NCBI GenBank assembly: GCA_944326615.1
Contig: CALVEO010000004.1
Coordinates: 1-64,000, forward strand
Source of the DNA: Candidatus Gastranaerophilales bacterium
GTDB taxonomy: Bacteria > Cyanobacteriota > Vampirovibrionia > Gastranaerophilales > Gastranaerophilaceae
Direction: 5' to 3'
DNA length: 64,000 nt
Each line of letters opens with the position of its first letter. Position 1 is the stretch's first letter. Both the position numbers and the translations under genes were made by a program. Under the pieces are notes generated by a model, which saw only the letters and a list, made by a program, of their open reading frames with translations, did not search any database and was not told the origin of the DNA. Below are positions 53,560 to 63,446 of the stretch, piece by piece.

Positions 53560-56500
53560 TTAAACTGTTTCAAAGCTGCAAAAATCTTTATATTGACAAT
53601 ATTTACAGGCCTGTTCATTGTATGATGGTTCAAATTTATAATTTTTTATGCTGGATATAGCATCTTTAAATTTCTTTTCAATTGTTTGACAATCTTCTTC
53701 TGACAAATTTAGAGATAAATTTTCAGTAAATTCTTCAGGAAAAATAAATATTGTTTCCTTTACTTTTTCACCTTTTAATTTTTCAAAATAGTATTTATAC
53801 AATCCTATTTGGTTATAATAATCTTCGTGGTCGCCGCCTTCACAAATTGATTTTTCGTTTTTGGCAGAACCTGTTTTATAATCATAAATTGTAAAAGTTC
53901 CGTCATCATTTTTATCAATACGGTCAATAATTCCTTTAAATTTTACACCATCAAAATTAAGCTTTATAGTTTCTTCCACAGAATATAAATTTTTAACAGG
54001 CATATTAGATAACTGTATATAATATGCCTCAAGAGCTTTTATACCTCTATCTTCATGAATACTGCGCTGCTGCAGACTTGACATTGGAAGCCTATTTAAT
54101 TCTTCTTTGAACACATTTATAAATTGTTCTTTTTCAGGATAATTTCCTGTTTCTATAGCGGTCTTTACAGCTTTTTCACAAGCCGCATGAACGGCCTTTC
54201 CATAATTTAAGGAATCCGGATTACCATCTCGTGCACCCAAATCCAAAATATAGTCATACAGATACTGACGCGGACATTTAAGATATGTATTTATTGATGT
54301 TGGAGAAAAAAATTTATCTTCAAGTTTTTTATCAACAAGAGAACAAAAATCCTTTTGATAGTCATAATCTCGTTTCAATAATAATTTAGTTTGTGTCTGC
54401 CAGTAAGAATCAATATCAAATTTAAAAGGTTCAGATTCTGTTTCACACATATCTTCAATACAGGAAATAAATGAAGTTGGTGTCTGCACAATTTTTCCTA
54501 TTGATTTTGGATAAGAAAGCCGTAATGTATGTTTAGCCCTTGTCATGCCAACATACATTAATTTTAATGCATCAGCAATTTTCATATCCTTCAATTCATT
54601 TTCTGTTTTATATTCAGAAGCATCAAGAGGCACTATCGGTTTTACGGAACGGCTGCTGCTTTCCCAATCTCTGTTTTTTAACGTCGGCATATAAACATAT
54701 TCAAACTCACGCCCCTTTGCAGAATGATAAGTCGACAATTGAACAGCATTCATAGTTATCGGAGGCTTATCCGTTTTTATTACAATTTCATCAGTAAGGC
54801 ACATATCAAGATATTCTACAAAATCTTCAAGAGATATCTTTTTATATATATTAGAAAAATCATCAGCCTCATCAACAAGTTTTTTCAAACCGGCAATATT
54901 TTCAATTCTGTTTGTTTCTGAATGTATATAATAATCAAATATACCGGTCTTGCCGCCAATTTCCAATACTACATTTTTTAACGTTTCATTTGTTTTGTAA
55001 GCCTGAAGATGTTCAAAAATTTTGATAAAATTTTTTATTTTTTCAGATTCTGTAAATTTTTCTTGTGGAACAGATTTAATCATATCCACAAACGATTTAT
55101 AATAAGATTTTTTTTCGAACAAAATCGCCAAATCCCGGGGATGAAAACAGAATGGTTTTGAAAGAACAAGTTTAAAAAATTTATCAGAATGAAGCTCAGG
55201 ATTAACCAGCATCTGCATATAATAATACAAAACAGTTGATGATTTTATTTCAAAAATACTTTTACCGTCTTTTAATTCAGACGGAATATTTCGTTCTTTA
55301 AGCATTTCTGCAAAAGTGGAAAGTTCTGCATTACCTCTTGTCAAAATAGCAATTTCAGATAATTTTTTCTCGCCGTTATCATCTACAGGACACTGTGAAG
55401 AATTAATAATATACTCTATTTCATCAATTATTTCCTTATATTCCTGAAGGATATCTGCATATCTATAGAGTCGCACTTTTTTACTTTTTTTAATTATCTC
55501 CTGATTACATGCAGTTAAAGTTTTATTGATATTATATTTTTCAAATTTCGGATTAATTTCCAAACGATTTGTATCAAGCTCCGTTAATTTTCTTGCGGTG
55601 TCAAGAATATTTTGAGTTGAGCGCATATTTTCTTCAAGGCAAATAACTTTTGTTTGGGGAAATTCTTCTAAAAATTTTTCAATAGTGTCAAGTCTTGCTC
55701 CCTGAAATGTATAAATAATTTGATCATCATCCCCTACTACAAAAACATTTTGAGATTCTAATGCTCCGGTCAGCTTAAAAATTATCTCATTTTGATTTTT
55801 GTTTGTATCCTGATATTCATCAACAAGAATATAATCATATTTATTTGCGACCTGGGATAAAAATGCAGTGTCATCTTCAAATTTATCAAGAACTAGATTA
55901 ATCATATCGTTAAAATCAAAATAATGCATCTCTTCCATTTTTGTCTGGTAAAGTTCATAAAACTTCCATAATTCTTCAGCCTTGGCAATTTTATCTTTTG
56001 TTTTTTCAATATTTGCGATTAAAGTTTTGGGAATTTTTTTATTTTGTTCAGTTTTTGTTTTTAATTCATTTTGTAATGCATTAAGCAGCGGGGTCCAATC
56101 CGGATTTGTTTCAAGATTTTTTAAATACTTTTCTTTTGTTAGTCTGTTTGTTTTAATTGCGTCAATACCTTTCTGGATTTTACTTAAAAAATAGTAAGGG
56201 TCATTACGTTTAGTTCTGTAAATTTGAGAATCAATTTCATCAATACATTCTTTCAGCAAAGCGACAGAAACTGCATCTGGAATTTTTCTGATATTTTCAG
56301 CGAGTTGAAAATCAATAGTATTATCTTCAATAATCTCATTGCAAAATCCATGATAAGTATAAACATTTACACCAACATCTGCTTTTTTTAATTCATTTTC
56401 AAGTCTTGTTTTTACCTCATTAGCTGCTGCATCTGAAAATGTTAAACACAATATTTTTTCAGGCGCTACTCCCCGTTCAATCATAGACTTTATACGTTGA

Positions 56501-56610
56501 ATCATAGTAAAAGTCTTTCCTGTTCCTGGTCCTGCCAGAACAAGGTATTTTCCTTCTATATTATCAATACATTCCTGCTGTTTTGCATTTGGTTTGAGCT
56601 CTGTAGTCAT
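53560..56610 (-). CDS. UvrD/Rep-type helicase fused to a PD-(D/E)XK nuclease with Fe-S cluster
   Basis: 1016 residues. SF1A motifs in order: LAGPGTGKTF (Walker A), CLTFSDAAANEVKTRL (Ia), ILVDEYQDTNKNQ (II), VFVVGDDDQIIYTFQGA (III), LEENMRSTQNIL (IV), STYHSAKGREF (V), LMYVGMTRAK (VI). A C-terminal nuclease domain of about 240 residues has FFSPTSINTYLKCPRQYLYDY, GKAVHA, FKGIIDRIDK and IYDYKTG, the AddAB/Cas4-type motif, and four Cys for a 4Fe-4S cluster (Cys near 780 and CKYCQYKDFC at the end). This is a single-protein AddA/AddB-like arrangement for break repair or defence. Standard RecB-type partners are not next to it. Confidence 0.92.
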   Translation of the reverse strand: MTTELKPNAKQQECIDNIEGKYLVLAGPGTGKTFTMIQRIKSMIERGVAPEKILCLTFSDAAANEVKTRLENELKKADVGVNVYTYHGFCNEIIEDNTIDFQLAENIRKIPDAVSVALLKECIDEIDSQIYRTKRNDPYYFLSKIQKGIDAIKTNRLTKEKYLKNLETNPDWTPLLNALQNELKTKTEQNKKIPKTLIANIEKTKDKIAKAEELWKFYELYQTKMEEMHYFDFNDMINLVLDKFEDDTAFLSQVANKYDYILVDEYQDTNKNQNEIIFKLTGALESQNVFVVGDDDQIIYTFQGARLDTIEKFLEEFPQTKVICLEENMRSTQNILDTARKLTELDTNRLEINPKFEKYNINKTLTACNQEIIKKSKKVRLYRYADILQEYKEIIDEIEYIINSSQCPVDDNGEKKLSEIAILTRGNAELSTFAEMLKERNIPSELKDGKSIFEIKSSTVLYYYMQMLVNPELHSDKFFKLVLSKPFCFHPRDLAILFEKKSYYKSFVDMIKSVPQEKFTESEKIKNFIKIFEHLQAYKTNETLKNVVLEIGGKTGIFDYYIHSETNRIENIAGLKKLVDEADDFSNIYKKISLEDFVEYLDMCLTDEIVIKTDKPPITMNAVQLSTYHSAKGREFEYVYMPTLKNRDWESSSRSVKPIVPLDASEYKTENELKDMKIADALKLMYVGMTRAKHTLRLSYPKSIGKIVQTPTSFISCIEDMCETESEPFKFDIDSYWQTQTKLLLKRDYDYQKDFCSLVDKKLEDKFFSPTSINTYLKCPRQYLYDYILDLGARDGNPDSLNYGKAVHAACEKAVKTAIETGNYPEKEQFINVFKEELNRLPMSSLQQRSIHEDRGIKALEAYYIQLSNMPVKNLYSVEETIKLNFDGVKFKGIIDRIDKNDDGTFTIYDYKTGSAKNEKSICEGGDHEDYYNQIGLYKYYFEKLKGEKVKETIFIFPEEFTENLSLNLSEEDCQTIEKKFKDAISSIKNYKFEPSYNEQACKYCQYKDFCSFETV

Positions 56611-56634
56611 ATTATTATTCCTCTTTTATCGCAT

Positions 56635-56763
56635 CTAAAATTTTCCATAAAATTTAAATAATTCTGATTTTACAAAAAAGCTTGTTTCAAACTGAAAAGT
56701 ATCTTCATTATCTTTTTCCCAGCGCCAATCATCAAGAGCTTTTATAAATTTGAATTTATTCAT
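56635..56763 (-). CDS. small unannotated ORF upstream of the helicase (42 aa)
   Basis: A 42-residue frame starting MNKFKFIKALDDWRWEKDNE, ending KSELFKFYGKF and stopping 24 nt before the helicase start. AAGGA lies about 11 nt upstream of the ATG. Charged and aromatic, no signal peptide or membrane helix. Position and codon use suggest it is translated, perhaps as a partner or leader of the helicase. The family is unknown and the start is not certain; the frame is too short to be sure. Confidence 0.45.
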   Translation of the reverse strand: MNKFKFIKALDDWRWEKDNEDTFQFETSFFVKSELFKFYGKF

Positions 56764-56840
56764 AAATCTAACATCCTTACATTTTTCTATTACCTGAAAC
56801 ACATACACTTATGTCATTTATTATGATTAAAACTTTATAA

Positions 56841-58301
56841 CTACAACTTGTTTAATAATTTAAAAATAAAATATTTTAAATAATATAAGTTTATTTTAAA
56901 TAAAGCTTTTAACCAAAAATCTTTATTATACACATAATTTAGAATAACTGATGCTTCGTCAATATCTTTGTTTTCTTTTTCGTTTGAAATATTTTTTACT
57001 GTATGAATTTTGGGAGTCATTTGTACTAAAGTTTCTATTTTTTTTCTCCAGTTTTTTAAAGAATGCTCTTTGTCTAAATTCGTTTTAACTTCATTTAATA
57101 AATCTTCTTTAAACTTTTCATTATTTAACACAAGTTTAATTTTTTTATATAATTCGTCTTCTGTTTTACAATAAGCACAAGAGATTGTTAAATAATCAAA
57201 CTGCCCCAGAGGATTCTTTAAAGATAGAACAGGTGTGTTAAAATTTATAGCATCAAGCATTACTGTTCCTCCGCCAATCGGCCATGAATCTATCACCAGA
57301 TCAGCAGCATTAATATAGTCAAAATATCCGTTATTATAATCTATTTCCCCTATAGTACTTATAATTCCTTTTGATTTTACATAAGCTTTCTTCCATAGCT
57401 TATCTTTTTTATCTGGTCCAATAATAATTATTTGAATATTATCGTTTTCATTAATTATATTCGATAAAATTTTTAAAAAATTTTTCCTACCAATCGGATG
57501 AAATTTGCTTGCGTTCCCAACAGATATTATCAATTTTTTATTTACATCAATCTTCAAATTTCTTTTAGCCTGTTGTTTGTCAATAAGCGGTTTATGCTTA
57601 AAATCTATTGGAACTCCGAGCATAAAAGAATCAGATATTTGTCTTTTACAAGTTGTTATATTATCACTATATTCGCGCAATACTGCCAATATATCGATAA
57701 TACTTTTACCTAACCAGAACATATGATCAGCATGATTAAAAAAGATTACAGGTCGTTTAAATGTTTCCGTACCAAAAGCAACGAGAGCAGTTGAATCTTC
57801 CATATGTATATGCAAAATAATGTATTCAAAATCCGATGCAATTTTTCTCAATTTTAAAGCTCTATCTTTTAAATTTGAGCATTCAAGAATAAATAGTTTT
57901 CCTTTTTTATCCTCAACAGCTTTTTTTAGTCTGTCTGGAATCTCAAATTCCTGCTGATTTAAACATATTACGGAATGAATTTGACTATCCGGAGCTTGCT
58001 CAATCCATTTTTCTACAACTCTTGTATGCCCTCCAAAAACAAAAGCTTTTGTTAACACATGTAAAAAAGTATTTGGATTAAAACTATTATTTATTTTTAC
58101 ATTAATTGTTTCCGCATAATCAGTAAAAATTTTTTCTAGTTTAGCAGAATAATAATAACCTGTATGGTTATATACAGCGAAATATGCTAATTTAGCCGCT
58201 AATTTTACTCTTAAGTCAATATCTTTTATATTAGCAATTTCATTTATCATATACTCAAAAAATTTTTGCTGTTGTTTTATAACTATTTTTTCTATAAACA
58301 T
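56841..58301 (-). CDS. putative glycosyltransferase (GT-B fold)
   Basis: 486 residues. The C-terminal half resembles GT-B transferases: KLIISVGNASKFHPIGRKNF starts the second Rossmann domain, IQIIIIGPDKKD follows, and NAADLVIDSWPIGGGTVMLD (Asp and Gly-rich donor-binding end) then FNTPVLSLKNPLG. The N-terminal half has VFGGHTRVVEKWI and ILHIHMEDSTALVAFG, typical of acceptor domains. A C-terminal hydrophobic, Lys-rich tail could contact the membrane. Last gene of the minus-strand operon, 12 nt after the aminotransferase. Sugar and acceptor unknown. Confidence 0.75.
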   Translation of the reverse strand: MFIEKIVIKQQQKFFEYMINEIANIKDIDLRVKLAAKLAYFAVYNHTGYYYSAKLEKIFTDYAETINVKINNSFNPNTFLHVLTKAFVFGGHTRVVEKWIEQAPDSQIHSVICLNQQEFEIPDRLKKAVEDKKGKLFILECSNLKDRALKLRKIASDFEYIILHIHMEDSTALVAFGTETFKRPVIFFNHADHMFWLGKSIIDILAVLREYSDNITTCKRQISDSFMLGVPIDFKHKPLIDKQQAKRNLKIDVNKKLIISVGNASKFHPIGRKNFLKILSNIINENDNIQIIIIGPDKKDKLWKKAYVKSKGIISTIGEIDYNNGYFDYINAADLVIDSWPIGGGTVMLDAINFNTPVLSLKNPLGQFDYLTISCAYCKTEDELYKKIKLVLNNEKFKEDLLNEVKTNLDKEHSLKNWRKKIETLVQMTPKIHTVKNISNEKENKDIDEASVILNYVYNKDFWLKALFKINLYYLKYFIFKLLNKL

Positions 58302-58313
58302 AATTTTAACTTT

Positions 58314-59417
58314 TTATACATATTCATTTAAACTTCTGACTATCTTTTCAATTTCTGCATCCACAAGCACAGGACTTATCGGAATAGATAAAATTTCATT
58401 GTGAATTTTTTCAGTAACAGGGAATTGCATATTATTCCATTCTTTATATGCTTTTTGCTTATGAGGAGGTGTTGGATAATGAATATTGGCTTCTATTCCA
58501 TTTTGTTCAAGATATTTTTTTAACCTATCTCGATTTGGTGTTCTTAATGCAAAAATATGCCAGACATGAGATAAATTATCTAAAATTGGCATTTGTTTTT
58601 CTACAGGGAGAATAATATTTGGATTATTAATATTTTTGCAATAATATTGAGCGATTTGACGGCGTCTTTGATTGTCATTATCCAGATATTTCAGCTTAAT
58701 ATCCAAAATTCCTGCCTGTATTTCATCAAGTCTTGAATTTACACCTTTATAAATATGATGGTATTTTCTATCTGATCCGTAATTTGCAAGAGTTTTAATT
58801 TTTTCTGCAAGTTCATCATCATTAGTTGTAACACATCCTCCGTCCCCCAAGCAGCCGAGATTTTTACCAGGATAGAATGAAAATCCGGAGGCATCACCAA
58901 GAGAGCCGCATTTTTTGCCATGATAAACTGCTCCATGAGCCTGTGCAGAATCTTCAATAATTTTCAAATTATATTTTTCAGCAATATTACGTATTTTTTG
59001 CATATTTACAGTCTGCCCGTAAAGGTGAACAACCATAATTGCTTTAGTATTTTCAGTAATTTTTTCTTCTATCAAATCAGGATTAATGTTGTATGTATTT
59101 ATATCAGGTTCTACAAGAACAGGAGTACAGCCGTTTTCAGAAACCGCAAGAATAGATGCAATATAAGTATTTGCAGGAACTATTATCTCATCACCTTTTG
59201 AAAATCCGTAACCTTTTATAATTAACTTCAAAGCATCAAATCCGTTTGCACACCCAATGCAGTGTTTTACCCCGCAAAATTCAGCAAAATGATTTGTAAA
59301 AATTTCATTCTGTTTTCCTAGTACATACCATCCGGAATTGAGAATATCTTTTATTTTTAAATCGATTTCATCCCGGAATCTTTCATTTATTTTATATAAA
59401 TCTAAAAACTTTATCAT
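58314..59417 (-). CDS. DegT/DnrJ/EryC1/StrS aminotransferase (FdtB/QdtB-like)
   Basis: 367-residue PLP enzyme. [63 protein letters not shown] (cofactor Asp), [16 protein letters not shown] with the PLP Lys, and [10 protein letters not shown] are visible. Sequence style and length resemble dTDP-3-keto-6-deoxyhexose transaminases (FdtB/QdtB), but the substrate cannot be fixed because the matching ketoisomerase is not in the window. Lies 5 nt after the Glyphos-type gene. Confidence 0.9.
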   Translation of the reverse strand: MIKFLDLYKINERFRDEIDLKIKDILNSGWYVLGKQNEIFTNHFAEFCGVKHCIGCANGFDALKLIIKGYGFSKGDEIIVPANTYIASILAVSENGCTPVLVEPDINTYNINPDLIEEKITENTKAIMVVHLYGQTVNMQKIRNIAEKYNLKIIEDSAQAHGAVYHGKKCGSLGDASGFSFYPGKNLGCLGDGGCVTTNDDELAEKIKTLANYGSDRKYHHIYKGVNSRLDEIQAGILDIKLKYLDNDNQRRRQIAQYYCKNINNPNIILPVEKQMPILDNLSHVWHIFALRTPNRDRLKKYLEQNGIEANIHYPTPPHKQKAYKEWNNMQFPVTEKIHNEILSIPISPVLVDAEIEKIVRSLNEYV

Positions 59418-59422
59418 ATATT

Positions 59423-60715
59423 TTACCCCAATTGTTTCTTCAAAAAATTATATATACATTCAGCCGCGCAGGGATAATTAATCATAACTTTTTCTCTGGC
59501 AAATTTTTGCCGTTGTGCTTTTTTGACATCTTTTCCCTGCACTATTATATCATCAATGAATTTGTATAGTTCATTATCACACTTTATTATATAATGATTA
59601 TTTATACATTCTTTCCCGAATTCCGTAAAAACTAAATTTTCATCCATAGAATTTCTGTATAAATATGCACAGGGTTTACCGGTATATAAATATTCTGCGG
59701 TAAATGATCCGCAATCGTGTATTAATGCATCAGATTCTGCAAATAAATTCAAATAATCGCCTTCTGTTGAATATGTAATATTTGTATTAGACAATAATTT
59801 TTCCATGAAATCTTTAGTTTTTTCTTTGCCCCAATAAGTTTCTGATTTTAAATTTTCTAATAAAAGTGGATGCGGACGGAAGACAAAATCAATTTCAGGA
59901 TATTTCTGCGGCAGTTTTAATAATACATCTGCATATTCTAAAAAACATCCAACAGCATTTTTTGCAGAATTAATAGTGTGATGGGGCGCTAGAATAATTT
60001 TTTTACGATTATTATTTTTCAATCTTTCAAAAGCAGCTAATTTATCCAGTTTTGGATATCCTGTCACCTGAATATTATATCCCTTAATTAGTTCATATTT
60101 CTTCGCTAAATCAAGAACATTCGAATTCTCTGCAAAGTATTTCCAAATATAATTAAATTGTTTTAGGCGCAAATTGGCTATACTTGTATTACATTTTCCC
60201 ATATAGAAATAACTTATATAAAAAATCGGAATACATTTTTGGGCCCAATATTTTATTTGAAAATATTTATGTGCCATATTATCGTAAGGATTATTTGTAG
60301 TCATAATATCGAAATCATTGGTATAATCAATATATTGTTCTTTTTTATAATCATAACCATTTAAGACACGTTCTGCTCCGTATTTTTTAGATAATTCACT
60401 GAAAGTTCTTTCATAATTAAAATCGAAATTTTCCTTTGATCTTGAAATATCTGGATTTACAATAAAATAAGGGTCAAAATTATCATCTGCAAGCATTTTT
60501 TCAAAAATACAAACATTTTGAATGTCAGTGGAATACATATGTAAAAAAGCAACCTTGATTTTTTTATCTAACTTTAGAAGTTTTATAAATTTTACTTTTA
60601 AATTAATAATTAGCTGAAATAACAAACAAGCTAAAATATTAAATATTATAATTTGTTTTATTTTCTTTTTGCCGCGGGCTATATCAATAAATTTTTGTAT
60701 AACTTTAATTCTCAT
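59423..60715 (-). CDS. CDP-glycerol/polyol glycerophosphotransferase-like protein
   Basis: 430 residues. An N-terminal hydrophobic/amphipathic stretch ([20 protein letters not shown]) is followed by the Glyphos_transf-type catalytic domain: [13 protein letters not shown] with the catalytic His region, [16 protein letters not shown], and [28 protein letters not shown] with the conserved Asp-Cys-Gly-Ser block. This family moves polyol-phosphate units from CDP-polyols in teichoic-acid and capsule synthesis. An IspD/TarI-like cytidylyltransferase two genes upstream could make the donor. Confidence 0.85.
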   Translation of the reverse strand: MRIKVIQKFIDIARGKKKIKQIIIFNILACLLFQLIINLKVKFIKLLKLDKKIKVAFLHMYSTDIQNVCIFEKMLADDNFDPYFIVNPDISRSKENFDFNYERTFSELSKKYGAERVLNGYDYKKEQYIDYTNDFDIMTTNNPYDNMAHKYFQIKYWAQKCIPIFYISYFYMGKCNTSIANLRLKQFNYIWKYFAENSNVLDLAKKYELIKGYNIQVTGYPKLDKLAAFERLKNNNRKKIILAPHHTINSAKNAVGCFLEYADVLLKLPQKYPEIDFVFRPHPLLLENLKSETYWGKEKTKDFMEKLLSNTNITYSTEGDYLNLFAESDALIHDCGSFTAEYLYTGKPCAYLYRNSMDENLVFTEFGKECINNHYIIKCDNELYKFIDDIIVQGKDVKKAQRQKFAREKVMINYPCAAECIYNFLKKQLG

Positions 60716-60728
60716 CTAATTTACTTTC

Positions 60729-61751
60729 TCATATTTCAGCTTTAAAGCTGGAAATTAATCTGGAAAATCCTTCTTCCAAATTTACCATACAATTCCACCC
60801 CAAATTTTTTAATCGTTGTGTGGATATATTTAGCTTTGTGACAGATTTATAGCCGCGATTTTTACCGTCTATTTCATATATAAGTGAGGATTGTTTATAT
60901 TTTTCACATAATTCTTCTGCAAGATTTTTTATAGATATAAAACTTTCTTCATCAGCAATATTATAACTTACTGCAGATTCTCCTTTGAGAAGTATTATAA
61001 TCAATGCGGAAATAACATCTGTAATATAACAAAAACAACATTTGGTTTCACCTTTAGTATGTAAAATAATATCGGAATTTTGAGCAATACATTTGGCGAA
61101 ATAATTTACAACTCTTTTATCATTAACAGACGCATTTGAACCTAAAATCTGAACAGGTCTTGCAATTTTTACAGGGATATTAAATTCTTTAGAATAAGCA
61201 CAACATAACGTTTCTGCTGCTCGTTTTCCTTCGATATACGAACTTCTTGTATCGTTGATATTTATGTAACCATAATCTTTTTCGGTTATTTTTTCCTGCG
61301 AATTAATCTGCCCGTACACTTCCAAAGAAGACAAAAATATCATTTCAGACTTTTTCAATTTTGCCAGTTCTAATATATTTTTTGTACCTGTTACGATATT
61401 TAAAATAGTCTCAACAGGGAAATCTACAAAAGATTGAGAAGACGTATTGCAGGCACAGTGTATAATATAATCTACAGCACCATCATATTCTACAGGCTCT
61501 ATAATATCCCCGGTTAAATATATAATGTCATTATTATTCCCAAATAAATTTAACGCTTTTTTGATATCACGTACCTGTGCTATTAATTTTAAATTTAAAT
61601 CTTTCTGCTGTGCTTTCAACACATATACAAGCATACTCCCTATAAGTCCTGTTGCACCTGTTATCAGAATTGTTTTATTACGAAAATTTTCCCAGTTAAT
61701 ATAAGGATTGTTAATTATTTCTTTAATATCATTTTGAATTATTTTATTCAT
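60729..61751 (-). CDS. NAD-dependent epimerase/reductase (extended SDR)
   Basis: 340 residues from an ATG at 61751, with CAGGAAAC upstream; 15 extra codons are open beyond it. ILITGATGLIGSMLVYVL is the nucleotide-binding motif; FLSSLEVYG gives the active-site Ser and YIEGKRAAETL the YxxxK. The layout fits UDP-sugar epimerases and 4,6-dehydratase-like reductases. It lies directly after the cytidylyltransferase gene, and together they could make a CDP-polyol or a CDP-sugar; substrate not identified. Confidence 0.85.
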   Translation of the reverse strand: MNKIIQNDIKEIINNPYINWENFRNKTILITGATGLIGSMLVYVLKAQQKDLNLKLIAQVRDIKKALNLFGNNNDIIYLTGDIIEPVEYDGAVDYIIHCACNTSSQSFVDFPVETILNIVTGTKNILELAKLKKSEMIFLSSLEVYGQINSQEKITEKDYGYININDTRSSYIEGKRAAETLCCAYSKEFNIPVKIARPVQILGSNASVNDKRVVNYFAKCIAQNSDIILHTKGETKCCFCYITDVISALIIILLKGESAVSYNIADEESFISIKNLAEELCEKYKQSSLIYEIDGKNRGYKSVTKLNISTQRLKNLGWNCMVNLEEGFSRLISSFKAEI

Positions 61752-61752
61752 C

Positions 61753-62511
61753 TTATAATGTTTCCTGATTTTTACCTGCAAATCCAAATGCTTCAAGATC
61801 TTCTTTATAATTTATTAAAGCCCTCAGCAAATACATATCTTCAGGTGTTGTAATTTTAATATTTCCAAGATTACCTTCAACCATATAAGTTTGTTTATTC
61901 AAAACATTAAATATAGTACAATTGTCAACTAAATTTTCATAAGAAGGATTAGATTTTCTGATTATTTCATGCGCTTCAACTATTTCTCCAAGGCGAAAAG
62001 TTTGAGGAGCCTGTGCGGTAAAAGTATTTTTTCTGAAAGGGACTTGTAAAGGATTAATACCATCATTACTGATTAAAACGGTTTCATAACAAGGACGGCA
62101 TGTAATAGCATTCCCGTATTTACAAGCACATTCGATATTTTTAGATATAACTTCCTGCGTAATATTAGGTCTGACTCCATCATGAATTAATACCAGAGAA
62201 TCTGGATGGTTACTAATTTGAGCCTCTTTCAATAATAAATATATCGATTCCTGAGCGGTTTTACCTCCTTTTATTATACCAGCAGTTTTAGCAATATTAT
62301 AATATTTTACATATTCTTGCATTTTATCTAAATAATCGGGATGGACCGCAATAAATATTTCATCTATTAACGGATGATGTTGAAACTGTTCTAATGTGTA
62401 CATAATTATGGGCTTTCCATATATATTCAAAAATTGTTTTGGAACAGCATAAGCTGAATTATTTATTCGTTTTCCGCTTCCGGCTGCAAATATAATCGCA
62501 ATATTTTTCAT
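61753..62511 (-). CDS. IspD/TarI-family cytidylyltransferase
   Basis: 252 residues. IIFAAGSGKRINNSAYAVPKQFL is the CTP-binding loop (split: AAGSGKR and PKQFL), VLIHDGVRPNITQEVISKN the catalytic core, QAPQTFRLGEI and NIKITTPEDMYLLRAL the C-terminal signature. The family includes IspD (MEP pathway) and TarI/Bcs1 (ribitol 5-phosphate). In an operon with a glycerophosphotransferase-like gene I favour a CDP-polyol role, but the cell also needs IspD and no other copy is visible here. Start overlaps the FemAB-like stop (ATGA). Confidence 0.85.
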   Translation of the reverse strand: MKNIAIIFAAGSGKRINNSAYAVPKQFLNIYGKPIIMYTLEQFQHHPLIDEIFIAVHPDYLDKMQEYVKYYNIAKTAGIIKGGKTAQESIYLLLKEAQISNHPDSLVLIHDGVRPNITQEVISKNIECACKYGNAITCRPCYETVLISNDGINPLQVPFRKNTFTAQAPQTFRLGEIVEAHEIIRKSNPSYENLVDNCTIFNVLNKQTYMVEGNLGNIKITTPEDMYLLRALINYKEDLEAFGFAGKNQETL

Positions 62512-63446
62512 AACAACTCCAATTTATAAGTATTATACACAATTGTTCTGGCGCCAAAGCCTTCTTTTTGGCTTATCAATCCTTCATTAAGATACAATCC
62601 GGAATTTTCCGTTGAAATACCAAAATCAAAATATTTTTTATTATTTTTATATTCATTTATCAATTCACTGATTACAAGATCCAAAGCTCCAAGCTCTCTT
62701 CCTTTTTCTGACGATGCTAAATATTGAGTATGAACAAGATTTTCATAAACAAACAATAGAGCGCCTGCTATCATTTCTCCTTTATATATTGCAGTTACAA
62801 GTCTTATATTCTCAGGGAATTTTGAATATAAATATTCAAGCTCCTTTGCACTGTGAACTGCCTTTGTATGATGTCTTGTCTCTAAAACAGAATTTTCGAA
62901 ATTGATAAAATTTTCAAAATCCATTGAGTTTTCAACTATAACACCTTCACGTAGAGCTTTTGATATTTGAGATTTTCTGCCTTTAGAAAATTTTATATTT
63001 TTATTTAGTTCAATAACTGATGATGGCTCTGTTTTTATCAGTTTTGCGTTATTCTTAAATAGCGCATAAATATCTTCTTCTGCGGGAAAACTGTAATAGA
63101 TATACGGAATTGATTTATAAATTAAGCCTTGTATGCCATTATCTTTCATATACTGCTTTAAACAGTCAAAACAGACAATCATTTTCGGCTGTTTCATTTT
63201 TTCACCGGTTAAAAATCCGCCAAATGTCAAACCTCCATGACTGTATAATATATTCCCGTCAATATTTGCAGGCAGCAGAGCAAGAAGTTCATCTCTTTCA
63301 TTGAAAAATAATAATGAATTGTCACAAAAACGGTTCGAATGGTATTCCATAAACTCTCTTTTGTGCATAAAAAGAGAATTTTTTGCGCTTTCAACAAATT
63401 CATCCCACAAAATTTTGTATTCAGATGTATATTTTTTTATAATCAC
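62508..63446 (-). CDS. FemAB-like GNAT-fold acyltransferase
   Basis: 312 residues. GNAT/FemAB fold: KNSLFMHKREFMEYHSN, LLFFNERDELLALLPANIDG, GLIYKSIPYIYYSFPAEED, KGRKSQISKALREGVIVE and the acyl-CoA or acyl-tRNA side AGALLFVYENLVHTQYLAS are visible. Members add amino acids or acyl groups to peptidoglycan or surface sugars. Start is GTG, overlapping the methyltransferase stop (GTGA). In this cluster it probably modifies a sugar or acts near it; the donor is not known. Confidence 0.8.
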   Translation of the reverse strand: MIIKKYTSEYKILWDEFVESAKNSLFMHKREFMEYHSNRFCDNSLLFFNERDELLALLPANIDGNILYSHGGLTFGGFLTGEKMKQPKMIVCFDCLKQYMKDNGIQGLIYKSIPYIYYSFPAEEDIYALFKNNAKLIKTEPSSVIELNKNIKFSKGRKSQISKALREGVIVENSMDFENFINFENSVLETRHHTKAVHSAKELEYLYSKFPENIRLVTAIYKGEMIAGALLFVYENLVHTQYLASSEKGRELGALDLVISELINEYKNNKKYFDFGISTENSGLYLNEGLISQKEGFGARTIVYNTYKLELL

